From: Gammaproteobacteria bacterium UBA6968
GTDB taxonomy: Bacteria > Pseudomonadota > Gammaproteobacteria > Pseudomonadales > Azotimanducaceae
Direction: 5' to 3'
DNA: 15,990 bases
Assembly (NCBI GenBank): GCA_002450255.1
Contig: DJYW01000084.1
Coordinates: forward strand, 30,216 to 46,205
A model generated the notes under the pieces. The model made no database searches. It had not been told where the DNA came from and saw only the letters and a program-made list of their open reading frames with translations. Positions 1-7,350 of the stretch are shown one piece after another (positions within the stretch are counted from its first letter, which is position 1; each line of letters begins with the position of its first letter). The position numbers were made by a program, and so were the translations under genes.

Positions 1-56
1 GTCAAAGGGTCAAAGGGTCAAAGGACAAAAAGACAGAAGGACAAAAAGACAAAAAG
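1..56. repeat. Purine-rich short tandem repeat
   Basis: Three perfect head-to-tail copies of the 8-mer GTCAAAGG fill 1-24. They are followed by degenerate 7-9 base units of the form GACAAAAA or GACAGAAGG up to about position 56. The strand is almost free of T. No start codon with a ribosome site lies here and the reading frames give only a Lys/Arg/Gln-rich string, so I read it as an intergenic microsatellite-like tract rather than a gene end. The rest of the gap to 139 holds only a small hairpin, AGCCC (88-92) with GGGCT (100-104). Confidence 0.75.
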
Positions 57-139
57 ACAGAACCGGAATGGTAAATCCAATAATCACAGCCCTAGCAGTG
101 GGCTAACTTTCAACTCCACAGACTGGACACCGGCGCAAC

Positions 140-1003
140 GTGTATCGCTTCACCTACCATCAACCCAAATTTCTCCACAAGGCGCAGGGTTTGTTCAAAG
201 CTGCGGAAGACCCAATCTTCCTAGCCGGTGGTATGACTTTGGTGCCGACCATGAAGCAGCATCTGGCCACCCCCACTGACGTAATCGATCTGGCAGGCCT
301 AGACGAACTCTGCGGCATCGAAGATCTCGGCGATTACATCGCGATCGGCGCAATGACGACGCATAATGCAGTTGCGGCAAATCCTCTCGTCCAAACCAAA
401 ATACCAGCGTTGAGTGACTTGGCAGGTTGCATTGGGGATAACCAGGTACGGAATCGCGGTACGCTGGGGGGTTCAATTGCTAACAGCGATCCCGCAGCCG
501 ACTATCCTGCCGCGCTGGTTGCGTTAGGCGCGCGAGTCATAACTTCTAACCGTCCGATCGCAGCCGATGATTACTTCCTGGATTTGTTCGAGACTGCTTT
601 AGAACCCGGTGAAGTGGTCTTGCGAGTTGAATTTCCAGTACCCAAGCGCGCCAGTTATGCCAAATTCAGACATGTCGCATCGGGTTACGCCGTGGTCGGC
701 GTGATGTTGGCCGAGTTCTCTGACAGTTTTCGAGTGGGGGTCACGGGCGCTGGTCCTTGCGCCTTTCGCGCAAGCGGTTTGGAAGCCATTTTAAGTCGTT
801 ATATGCTCGCCGCAGAGGGCGTGGGTGAAAACCCGACCCAGGCGCTGGCTCAAGAGACTTTAGCTGCGGCCCATGCCGAACTCGAAGCCGTAGAAATCCC
901 CGACGTTGGTTTTAACAGCGATATTCATGCATCGGCTGTCTACCGCGCTCACTTGATTCGGGTGATGACTCAGCGCGCGCTGCGCGCGCTGGTATTGGGT
1001 TAA
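140..1003 (+). CDS. FAD-binding subunit of a molybdenum hydroxylase (CoxM/xanthine dehydrogenase family)
   Basis: This 287-residue protein is the medium, FAD-carrying subunit that passes electrons between FeS clusters and the acceptor in CO-dehydrogenase/xanthine-dehydrogenase type enzymes. The N-terminal FAD domain shows the pyrophosphate-binding motif AGGMTLVP (residues 29-36) and the second flavin motif with TLGGSIANSDPAADYP (about 108-123), both close to the family consensus. The C-terminal third matches the CO dehydrogenase flavoprotein C-terminal domain. The length is normal. The start is GTG at 140, without a clear ribosome site. The FeS (S) and molybdopterin (L) subunits expected beside it are not downstream, where a quinone oxidoreductase follows after 18 bases. 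They may lie upstream of the window, although the nearest 139 bases are non-coding. The substrate cannot be told from this subunit. Confidence 0.9.
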   Translation: MYRFTYHQPKFLHKAQGLFKAAEDPIFLAGGMTLVPTMKQHLATPTDVIDLAGLDELCGIEDLGDYIAIGAMTTHNAVAANPLVQTKIPALSDLAGCIGDNQVRNRGTLGGSIANSDPAADYPAALVALGARVITSNRPIAADDYFLDLFETALEPGEVVLRVEFPVPKRASYAKFRHVASGYAVVGVMLAEFSDSFRVGVTGAGPCAFRASGLEAILSRYMLAAEGVGENPTQALAQETLAAAHAELEAVEIPDVGFNSDIHASAVYRAHLIRVMTQRALRALVLG

Positions 1004-1021
1004 CAACACGGCAGCCCAGAC

Positions 1022-2062
1022 ATGGCAATGATTATGCGCACAATTCTTTGCGAAGCTCTTGCTGACGATATTGGTTCGGTCCAATTACGCGAGGTGCCGC
1101 TGCCGGAACCAGGTCCCGGTCAGGTGCGAGTGCGACTCAAAGCATGCGCCGTGAATTTTCCAGACTTGTTAATGATCCAGGGTAAATATCAGTTCAAGCC
1201 GCCGCTGCCGTTCGCACCAGGGGGCGAAGCAGCCGGAGATATCGATGCCTGCGGCGCGGGTGTCAGCTGGCACGAGGGTGATGCGGTCATTGTCGGTATG
1301 CGTTACGGCGGCTTCGCCGATTATGTGGTGGTAGACGCGGCCCAAGTGAAGGCGCTCCCAGCGGGCATGAGCTATGCCGCCGGAGCTTCCTATCAAACCG
1401 CTTACCTGACCGCTTACGTGGCATTGCATCGACGCGGTGACTTGCAGCCAGGTGAAACACTTTTAGTTCATGGTGCCACTGGTGGTGTGGGCATGGCGGC
1501 TGTGGATTTGGGCAAATATATGGGCGCCCAAGTCATTGCGACTGGTGGACGCGACAGTAAGTTAGCCGTTGTCGCAGCTCGCGGGGCAGACCATGTGATT
1601 AACTACACCCAAGCGGATGGCAGCCTCGGAGGCTTTCGCGAACAAGTCAAAGCGTTGACCGATGATCGCGGCGCAGATGTGATTTATGACCCGGTAGGCG
1701 GAGATGTCTTCGATGAAAGTATGCGCTGCGTCAATTGGAACGGTCGTATTCTAACGATTGGATTTACCAGTGGTCGATGGCCGTCGGCACCGGTAAATCT
1801 AATTCTCATCAAGCAGATCTCTGTAATCGGCGTGCGCGCTGGTGAATACGGTCGGCGCGCGCCGGAGCTTGGAAAGGAGAATCAGCGGGTGCTCTACGAG
1901 TTAGCTGCATCTGGGCAAATCCAACCTTACATCAGCCACGCGTTACCTTTGGAGCAAGCCGTGGCAGCAATGCGTTTGCTTGAGAACCGTCAGGTAGTTG
2001 GCAAAGCCGTTGTGACTCTCAATGATTATCAGTATCCGGAAGCCGCATCTGCAAAGGATTAA
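1022..2062 (+). CDS. NADPH:quinone oxidoreductase family protein (zinc-free MDR)
   Basis: This is a medium-chain dehydrogenase/reductase of the quinone oxidoreductase branch, predicted cytoplasmic, using NAD(P)H to reduce quinones or enone-type substrates. The N-terminal GroES-like domain contains the family stretch VNFPDLLMIQGKYQ and the segment PFAPGGEAAG. The Rossmann domain carries the nucleotide loop HGATGGVGMAAVDLGK near residues 150-165. The Cys/His zinc ligands of alcohol dehydrogenases are absent, as expected for this branch. The start at ATG 1022 gives 346 residues; ATG 1034 gives the more usual N-terminus MRTILCE and is equally possible, because neither has a convincing ribosome site. 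It probably shares a transcript with the flavoprotein subunit upstream. The physiological substrate is unknown. Confidence 0.9.
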   Translation: MAMIMRTILCEALADDIGSVQLREVPLPEPGPGQVRVRLKACAVNFPDLLMIQGKYQFKPPLPFAPGGEAAGDIDACGAGVSWHEGDAVIVGMRYGGFADYVVVDAAQVKALPAGMSYAAGASYQTAYLTAYVALHRRGDLQPGETLLVHGATGGVGMAAVDLGKYMGAQVIATGGRDSKLAVVAARGADHVINYTQADGSLGGFREQVKALTDDRGADVIYDPVGGDVFDESMRCVNWNGRILTIGFTSGRWPSAPVNLILIKQISVIGVRAGEYGRRAPELGKENQRVLYELAASGQIQPYISHALPLEQAVAAMRLLENRQVVGKAVVTLNDYQYPEAASAKD

Positions 2063-2313
2063 CGGGCTACCGGTACGCAATATCGACGCTGCAATTGCCC
2101 ATTTCTAGACCTAGACAGGCGCAATTCTCTTAGGTAAGTTCCCGTTTCCGTCCGCGCCAAAAAGTGAAACGGCTGCTGAACGCCAGCTGGAGACAGCGGC
2201 ATACAGCGTCATAGGCCAGCGCGGCGGCATACAATTTAGACCAGTTTGTTAAATCGTAAGGACTTGATCTGAGTCGGCTTTGGTCGGTTAGGACAGGTAC
2301 CAGGGAGGCGTTT
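2063..2313. other. Intergenic region before the panB block
   Basis: No full-length gene is visible here. The 10-mer GCGGCATACA occurs twice as a direct repeat (2196-2205 and 2224-2233), and the second copy merges into TACAAT (2230-2235), a weak candidate for a -10 box without a matching -35. No T-tailed terminator is obvious after the quinone oxidoreductase stop. The region probably carries the panB promoter, but I cannot place it. Confidence 0.4.
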
Positions 2314-2409
2314 ATGCAAATTCAGCAATTGCTGCAAAACTCGGCAAGAGGGGATCACGCCCCTGCGGAACTCCGTGACATCGAAACCTGTGTGCGGAGG
2401 GAGCGATGA
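2314..2409 (+). CDS. Small ORF of 31 codons overlapping the panB start
   Basis: The ORF opens at ATG 2314, preceded by a strong ribosome site GGGAGG (2303-2308) at 5 bases spacing. Its stop TGA (2407-2409) overlaps the panB ATG (2406-2408) as ATGA, the usual geometry for translational coupling. The peptide begins MQIQQLLQNSARGDH, ends in an Arg-rich tail (CVRRER), and matches no family I recognise. It lies in a different frame from panB, so it is not an N-terminal extension. The panB ribosome site is inside it. It could be a leader peptide controlling panB translation, a true small protein, or a chance ORF. Only the ribosome site and the overlap support it. Confidence 0.5.
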   Translation: MQIQQLLQNSARGDHAPAELRDIETCVRRER

Positions 2410-3194
2410 ACATTAAAGAGTTTTGCAAACGAAAGCGTGGCGGAGACAAGATCTCCATGGTCACCTGTTATGACTTTTGGTCCGCGCAAATTCTCAATCA
2501 CTCTAACATCGATACGCTGTTGGTTGGCGATAGCCTGGCAATGGTTATGCATGGCTTTCCAAGCACCGTGCACGCTACCGTGGACATGATGGAAACGCAT
2601 GTGGCCGCAGTACGGCGGGGTGCACCGGACAAGTTTATTGTCGGCGATATGCCGTTCCTGGCAGCACGCTCGGGCGTCGAGACGGCAATGCAGGCGGTCG
2701 GCAGGCTCATGCGTGCAGGCTGCAACGCAGTCAAGATCGAAGGTGCTGCAGGGCAGCTTGACCTGATGTCTCACATTGTCGAATCGGGTGTGCCGGTTAT
2801 GGGCCATTTGGGGCTTACCCCACAATCTATAGAAGCTCTTGGCGGTCACCGCGTACAGGGTCGCCAAGACGAGGCCGCGCAAAAAATTCTTGATGACGCG
2901 CTAGCTATAGAAAAAGCCGGTTGTTTTGGGATGGTTTTGGAGTGCGTTCCGGCAAGCCTTGGGAGGCAGATTTCTCGCGAAGTGCGGATTCCGACTATTG
3001 GTATTGGTGCTGGTCCAGACACGGATGGCCAAGTGCTGGTATTGCAAGATTTGCTCGGCATGACGGTTGGCTTTAAGCCCAAGTTCTTACGCCATTATAT
3101 GCAGGGTGCTTGCCAGTTGACCGAAGCGCTAAACGGTTTTCATGGTGACGTCACCGCCGGTGCGTTTCCGTGTGCTAAGGAAGCCTACTTGTAG
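2406..3194 (+). CDS. panB: 3-methyl-2-oxobutanoate hydroxymethyltransferase (ketopantoate hydroxymethyltransferase)
   Basis: PanB transfers a hydroxymethyl group from 5,10-methylene-THF to 2-oxoisovalerate, giving ketopantoate, the first committed step of pantothenate synthesis in the cytoplasm. The 262-residue length matches the family. Magnesium ligands appear in order as GDS (Asp42), GDMPF (Asp81) and KIEG (Glu112). The catalytic base is Glu179 in MVLECVP, and the conserved GHLGLTPQS and GIGAG segments are present. The start ATG 2406 follows ribosome site GGAGGG (2396-2401). An upstream 31-codon ORF overlaps it by four bases. panC follows after a 140-base gap that holds a possible terminator. 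The C-terminus (FPCAKEAYL) ends in the family-typical PxxxHxY-like way, with Lys-Glu replacing His. Confidence 0.97.
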   Translation: MNIKEFCKRKRGGDKISMVTCYDFWSAQILNHSNIDTLLVGDSLAMVMHGFPSTVHATVDMMETHVAAVRRGAPDKFIVGDMPFLAARSGVETAMQAVGRLMRAGCNAVKIEGAAGQLDLMSHIVESGVPVMGHLGLTPQSIEALGGHRVQGRQDEAAQKILDDALAIEKAGCFGMVLECVPASLGRQISREVRIPTIGIGAGPDTDGQVLVLQDLLGMTVGFKPKFLRHYMQGACQLTEALNGFHGDVTAGAFPCAKEAYL

Positions 3195-3218
3195 CTAAGC
3201 GGCTTTTAGCGGGTTTGG

Positions 3219-3251
3219 CTCTCGGTTTAATTCGGGAGAGGGCTTCTTTTT
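3219..3251 (+). terminator. Possible intrinsic terminator between panB and panC
   Basis: CTCTC (3219-3223) pairs with GAGAG (3236-3240), or in a shifted register CTCTCG pairs with CGGGAG including one G-U pair. The stem is followed by TTCTTTTT (3244-3251). The stem is short and the T-run is interrupted by a C, so termination would probably be partial. If it works, it would uncouple panC expression from panB. Confidence 0.4.
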
Positions 3252-3334
3252 AGGGCAAGCTTGGGTTGTGCTGCTCGCGCCGGGTTATCCCTAAAGGGCT
3301 TGAGCGCTGAGGCTCGCGGTTAAGGTTGGAACAA

Positions 3335-4135
3335 ATGCAGGTATTCAAAGAGATAGCCGCATTGCAGGGCTGGCGGCGGCAGCTTCAAGTCCAGGCAAGT
3401 GCCGCGCCCACGGTGGGTTTTGTGCCGACTATGGGTGCGCTGCATGCGGGGCATCTTGCGCTTTTGCAAACCAGCGTTGCCGCCAACGACTACACCGTGC
3501 TTAGCATCTTTGTGAATGCTACCCAGTTCAATGACCCCAAAGACCTGACTCACTATCCGTCTTCGTTAACAGAAGATTTGCAACTGGCGCGGGACGCAGG
3601 CGTGGCCGCGGTCTTATTGCCTGCTCATGCTGATCTCTACCCGGATGATTATCGCTACCGGGTTAGCGAGTCGCAGTTTAGCCAGATGCTGTGCGGTGCG
3701 CATCGTCCTGGACACTTTGACGGTGTGTTGTCGGTGGTGCTCAAGCTGTTAAATATTGTTGCTCCGAGTCACGCCTATTTCGGCTTGAAAGACTACCAGC
3801 AATATCTGTTGATCAAGGAAATGTGCCAGGCCTTGTTTGTGCCGGTCGCAATCGTTGGCTGCGAAACGGTGCGCGAAGCAGATGGACTGGCGCTGTCTTC
3901 GCGAAACCGCAGGCTAACGCCCGAGGCGCGCCGGATTGCTGCTCAGTTAAACCAGATCTTGCGACAAACAGTTGATGAGGCGGAGGCCACCGACCAATTG
4001 ACCGCCGCAGGAATGGAAGTCGATTATGTTGCCGCTGTGGACGGGCGTCGTTTGGCTGCGGTAAATCTGGCGATCGGTAACGCGACCATTAGGCTGATAG
4101 ATAATGTTAGCCTTGGCGCGACGGACGCTGGCTAA
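3335..4135 (+). CDS. panC: Pantothenate synthetase (pantoate--beta-alanine ligase)
   Basis: PanC joins pantoate and beta-alanine using ATP, via a pantoyl adenylate, to make pantothenate. With ATG 3335 as the start the protein is 266 residues. Class I adenylyltransferase signatures are clear: PTMGALHAGH (31-40, with the HxGH ATP motif His37/His40), FVNATQF (59-65, Ala where most homologues have Pro), RPGHFDG (124-130), GLKDYQQ (150-156) and the KMSKS-like SSRN (188-191). ATG 3335 has AAGG (3322-3325) at 9 bases; an in-frame TTG at 3326 is the alternative but has no better site. The C-terminal domain is slightly short compared with the enterobacterial enzyme of about 283 residues. It sits between panB and coaX. 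Confidence 0.96.
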   Translation: MQVFKEIAALQGWRRQLQVQASAAPTVGFVPTMGALHAGHLALLQTSVAANDYTVLSIFVNATQFNDPKDLTHYPSSLTEDLQLARDAGVAAVLLPAHADLYPDDYRYRVSESQFSQMLCGAHRPGHFDGVLSVVLKLLNIVAPSHAYFGLKDYQQYLLIKEMCQALFVPVAIVGCETVREADGLALSSRNRRLTPEARRIAAQLNQILRQTVDEAEATDQLTAAGMEVDYVAAVDGRRLAAVNLAIGNATIRLIDNVSLGATDAG

Positions 4136-4145
4136 GCGGGTAGAT

Positions 4146-4163
4146 AAGGCTGAACGCCTTTTT
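4146..4163 (+). terminator. Small terminator-like hairpin after panC
   Basis: AAGGC (4146-4150) and GCCTT (4156-4160) form a perfect 5-bp stem with a 5-base loop, and the right arm runs into a T-tract (4159-4163). It is compact and weaker than a typical intrinsic terminator. Its position just past the panC stop fits partial termination before coaX. Confidence 0.4.
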
Positions 4164-4175
4164 AAGCCCCTTTAG

Positions 4176-4199
4176 GTAGGGGTTCTTGTAGGGGTTCTT
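4176..4199 (+). repeat. Perfect 12-bp tandem duplication
   Basis: GTAGGGGTTCTT is present twice head to tail (4176-4187 and 4188-4199). The second copy runs directly into the left arm of the long inverted repeat upstream of coaX. The GGGG of the first copy can pair with CCCC (4167-4170), so it could also take part in folding. Confidence 0.85.
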
Positions 4200-4246
4200 G
4201 CCCTGGTCGTTCGATTATCTAGCGCAACGGTGCGAGCCAGGGCAAG
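4197..4246 (+). promoter_or_regulatory. Candidate structured leader of coaX: 10-bp inverted repeat
   Basis: CTTGCCCTGG (4197-4206) and CCAGGGCAAG (4237-4246) are perfect reverse complements. They enclose 30 bases that contain a nested hairpin, CGCA (4223-4226) with TGCG (4231-4234). The element ends 34 bases before the coaX ATG and is not followed by a T-run, so it is not a simple terminator. It could be an RNA fold in the coaX 5' leader or a palindromic protein-binding site. I do not recognise a known riboswitch class. Confidence 0.5.
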
Positions 4247-4280
4247 TAAAAGCAGCGCGTGAAGACGTTAAGGAAACACC

Positions 4281-5078
4281 ATGATCCTAGCTCTCGATGT
4301 TGGAAATAGCCAAATTTACTGCGGCGTTTTTGCAGAAGCAGATAGTTCTCGTCAGAAGGTGCAGTTTCGTTATTCCTCGGTTTCGCGCAGTTCCTCTGAT
4401 GAAATGGGTGTGTTTCTGCGTAGCGCGCTTCGCGAAAATGGCATCGCACCTGAGTCGATCAAGGTCATTGGTATTTCCTCGGTAGTACCCGAACACAATT
4501 ACTCGCTGCGCGCCTGTTGTCAGAAATACTTCGGCATTGAACCCATGCTAATGCGGCCGGGCATTAAAACTGGGCTGCAGATCGCTTACAAAGACCCGAA
4601 AGAGGTGGGTAGCGATCGCATTGCAGATGCCATGGGCGCAATCAAAATGTTTCCCGGGAAAAATTTGATCGTGATTGACTTCGGTACCGCGACGACGGTT
4701 TGCGCCGTTAGCAAAGACCGGGTTTTTCTTGGCGGCAACATCATGCCCGGTATTCGCTTGGCAATGGAGGCGCTGGAGGCGAAAACGGCCAAGTTACCCT
4801 CGGTTGAAATCAAGCCGGCTGCCAGCGCTATTGGCAAGACGACGATAGACAGCATTCAAAGCGGTTTGTATTGGAGCAATGTGGGCATGGTTCGTGAGCT
4901 GGTGCAGCGCATGACGACAGAAGCTTTTCAAGACGAAGCGCCGCTGACGATTGCCACCGGCGGCTTCGCACACTTGTTCGATCGCGAATCGCTTTTCGAC
5001 GAGGTGGTGCCCGATTTGATTCTGATCGGCCTGCTGGAAGCGTTGCGCCTTAACGGTCAACTTGACGCAATCAGTTAG
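4281..5078 (+). CDS. coaX: Type III pantothenate kinase
   Basis: CoaX phosphorylates pantothenate with ATP, the first step from pantothenate to CoA; type III enzymes are not inhibited by CoA and require a monovalent cation. The 265-residue protein shows the ASKHA-fold signatures in order: the phosphate loop LDVGNSQ with Asp6, the pantothenate-binding PGIKTGL (93-99), GSDR (110-113) with the conserved Asp112, and the second phosphate motif IDFGTATT with Asp133, followed by GGNIMPG. The start ATG 4281 follows AAGGAA (4270-4275). In many proteobacteria coaX sits beside birA; here it follows panB and panC. Its stop overlaps the convergent SDR stop by four bases (5075-5078). Confidence 0.95.
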   Translation: MILALDVGNSQIYCGVFAEADSSRQKVQFRYSSVSRSSSDEMGVFLRSALRENGIAPESIKVIGISSVVPEHNYSLRACCQKYFGIEPMLMRPGIKTGLQIAYKDPKEVGSDRIADAMGAIKMFPGKNLIVIDFGTATTVCAVSKDRVFLGGNIMPGIRLAMEALEAKTAKLPSVEIKPAASAIGKTTIDSIQSGLYWSNVGMVRELVQRMTTEAFQDEAPLTIATGGFAHLFDRESLFDEVVPDLILIGLLEALRLNGQLDAIS

Positions 5079-5845
5079 ACCTCCGGCGGCACGTATTGCG
5101 CCTGTAAGCGGCGCATACCTTTGATCCAGCGATCGTAATCACTGGTCTTGCGCTTGATGTACTCGGCGACTTCCGGGTGCGGCAATACCAGGAATCGCTC
5201 CTCACGAAGCGTCTCAACCACAGCCTCTACGGCAACCTCCGGTTCGATCATGCCATCCACACCGGCAACTCCAGGGCCGCCGGCGGTCATGGCTGTGCGT
5301 ACCGCTTGAGGACATAGCACTGATACCTTTATGCCCTGGTCGCCGTAGGTAATGGATAACCATTCCGCCAGAGAGACCGCCGCGTGTTTGGTTACCGCAT
5401 AGGTAACGGATCCGATCTGACTTAATAAGCCAGCGGCGGATGCGGTGTTCAACAGATAACCGCCGCCGCGCGCAATCATCTTTGGTACTAGATACTTCGC
5501 GGCCCAGACATGGGCCATGGTGTTGATTTCCCAGATGGCTTGCCAAACGGCAGTGTCTTCGTAGATGTCGCGGCCTATGCCGACGCCGGCGTTGGAGCAG
5601 AATAAGTCGATGGGCCCGTGATTGGCTTCGGTGTCATCAATCAAAGCATGAATGGCTTCTTCTGAGCGTACGTCCAAAGTGACCGCCGAGCCGCCTATTT
5701 CGTTAGCAACTGCTGCAGCGCCATCAGCATCGAGATCAGCTACGACGATGTGTGCAGCGCCTTCCTGTTTAAAGCGTCGGCACATCTCTCGACCTATGCC
5801 GCTGGCACCGCCGGTCACAACGATAATCTTGTCTTGAAGTTCCAA
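5075..5845 (-). CDS. Short-chain dehydrogenase/reductase (SDR), NAD-type
   Basis: This is a classical SDR of 256 residues. The dinucleotide loop TGGASGIG covers residues 11-18, and the acidic residue Asp37 at the end of the second strand suggests NAD(H) preference. NAG is at 85-87. The catalytic set is Asn108, Ser136, Tyr149 and Lys153 with normal spacing. I place the start at TTG 5845, because GGGGAGA (5859-5853) stands 8 bases upstream and the N-terminus MELQDK is then typical; an upstream in-frame TTG at 5863 would add six residues and place that ribosome site inside the gene. The substrate is unknown. Neighbouring acyl-CoA and MDR genes suggest an alcohol or hydroxyacyl intermediate, which is only inference. 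It is convergent with coaX and divergent from the MFS gene. Confidence 0.92.
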   Translation of the reverse strand: MELQDKIIVVTGGASGIGREMCRRFKQEGAAHIVVADLDADGAAAVANEIGGSAVTLDVRSEEAIHALIDDTEANHGPIDLFCSNAGVGIGRDIYEDTAVWQAIWEINTMAHVWAAKYLVPKMIARGGGYLLNTASAAGLLSQIGSVTYAVTKHAAVSLAEWLSITYGDQGIKVSVLCPQAVRTAMTAGGPGVAGVDGMIEPEVAVEAVVETLREERFLVLPHPEVAEYIKRKTSDYDRWIKGMRRLQAQYVPPEV

Positions 5846-6019
5846 CTGTCTTTCTCCCCACAACTGTCTAGGTGAAGTGCAAACATAGACCTAAGCGGGA
5901 ACTGAATCTATAGTCGAGAGCCGCGGGGGAAGGCGGACATGCTAGCGTGCCGATACGGCCATCATCTGTTAGCTCAATGATTTGCAAGATAACTGGCTCG
6001 CGCAGCCAAAGGTGGTGCC
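5846..6019. promoter_or_regulatory. Divergent intergenic region between SDR and MFS genes
   Basis: About 174 bases separate two divergently transcribed genes, so both promoters should lie here. I see no strong -35/-10 pair and no clear operator palindrome. The region holds the SDR ribosome site (minus strand, 5859-5853) and the MFS ribosome site AAAGGTGG (6008-6015). Confidence 0.4.
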
Positions 6020-7291
6020 GTGCTTACAAAAAAGCGTGATAAGAAAGCCGCTGCTAGGCCCGATTTAACACCCGGCTCACCAGACGGCTCATCCGGCTAT
6101 CGCTGGATAGTTGTGGCTGCCGTGTTGGTTATGCAGACCCTAAGCTCTGGGCTTGGTTTCTACAACATGTCGGTGTACATCAATCGTTTTGCATTCGAAG
6201 CCGGCGTGCCGGTCTCTAGCATTTCCTTTGCAGTCAGTTTGTTCTTCATTGTCGGCGCCGTTGCCGGCCTATATGTGGCCGACCTAATGGCACGCTGGCA
6301 GCCGCGCACGCTTATTTGGGGCGGTAGTATAATCGCCGCGTTTGCTTTGTTTCTGCTGGGGGATACCGATACCCTATGGCAGGTCTACCTACTGTTCGTT
6401 GTCTTTGGTATTGGGAGTGCCGGCATCTCAATTGTCTTGGCGACGACCCTAGTAACCCAATGGTTCCCGAACAAAGAGCGCGCTATGGCGTTGGCCATCG
6501 CGTCAACTGGCTTGTCTCTTGGTGGCGTGGTGATCACCCCGTTAACGGCTTACTTAACGAATGCCAATGGGCTGGCGGGTGCCATGCCATTACTCGCGGG
6601 CCTGTTGGTGGTCGTGATGCTCCCAGTCGGTTGGCTGGTGCGCATGCCGCCCACTCAACCGGTATCCAGGTCCAATTCGCAAGCTGCTATGGCGACCACC
6701 CTCAGAGCTGCTGTTAGCAGCCGCTTCTATATTTTTCTCTGTGCTGCATTTGTGCTGATTATGGCGTCTCAGGTTGGTGGTATCGCTCATTTGTACAATC
6801 GTGTCGAGCAATTGAGCAGTTACACGCAGGCGGCTTTGGCGGTGCAAGTGCTGTCGGTTAGCAGCATCCTAGGTCGCTTTGCCGGCGGTTGGATAGTATC
6901 CCGCGTTCCCATTCGCTGGTTCGCACGTGGTAATTTGGTTCTACAGGCAATCGGTTTGAGCGGCATCGGTCTCGCAGATAATGCGATGCTCGTTATCTTT
7001 TTCGCTGGCGTTTTTGGGGTTAGCGTTGGGAATCTTTTGATGACCCTGCCATTATGGTTGGCCGAGGTATTCCCGGTAGAGATTTATGCCAAAGTTTTCG
7101 CGCGCGCGAATGCGTTTAGTACCTTTGGGATTGCTACTGGGCCCTTCTTCATGGGGGTCGTGTTCGATCAAGCCTGGACCACGTCCGCGTATACCGCTCC
7201 GTATCTGATGGCGGTTGGATTTTCCTTAATCGCCTTTACCTTTGTGCTATTGGCGAGTAAGCATCGACTGCCTGAGGAAGCGTTTGCCTGA
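6020..7291 (+). CDS. Major facilitator superfamily transporter, 12 TM
   Basis: This 423-residue inner-membrane protein has a polar, lysine-rich N-terminal tail and then twelve hydrophobic segments in two groups of six, separated by a loop around residues 210-235. A motif-A-like sequence (VADLMARWQPR) follows TM2, as in MFS proteins. The overall pattern resembles monocarboxylate/oxalate-formate type MFS members, but substrate specificity cannot be assigned. The start is GTG 6020 with AAAGGTGG (6008-6015) just upstream. It is divergent from the SDR, which could make a substrate of that enzyme its cargo; this is context inference only. The protease gene follows 59 bases later and may be cotranscribed. 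Confidence 0.9.
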   Translation: MLTKKRDKKAAARPDLTPGSPDGSSGYRWIVVAAVLVMQTLSSGLGFYNMSVYINRFAFEAGVPVSSISFAVSLFFIVGAVAGLYVADLMARWQPRTLIWGGSIIAAFALFLLGDTDTLWQVYLLFVVFGIGSAGISIVLATTLVTQWFPNKERAMALAIASTGLSLGGVVITPLTAYLTNANGLAGAMPLLAGLLVVVMLPVGWLVRMPPTQPVSRSNSQAAMATTLRAAVSSRFYIFLCAAFVLIMASQVGGIAHLYNRVEQLSSYTQAALAVQVLSVSSILGRFAGGWIVSRVPIRWFARGNLVLQAIGLSGIGLADNAMLVIFFAGVFGVSVGNLLMTLPLWLAEVFPVEIYAKVFARANAFSTFGIATGPFFMGVVFDQAWTTSAYTAPYLMAVGFSLIAFTFVLLASKHRLPEEAFA

Positions 7292-7350
7292 GCGACGCTG
7301 GCATTCGGAAAGTCGAGCCGCGCCGTTTGCGACGAAGACAAGGAGATCTT

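Noticed and set aside
1..56. CRISPR array at the left edge
   Set aside because: Units are only 7-9 bases with no spacers; it is a simple tandem repeat.
2355..2882. 175-codon minus-strand open frame opposite panB
   Set aside because: It is the antisense shadow of a clear panB gene; no ribosome site and no recognisable domain.
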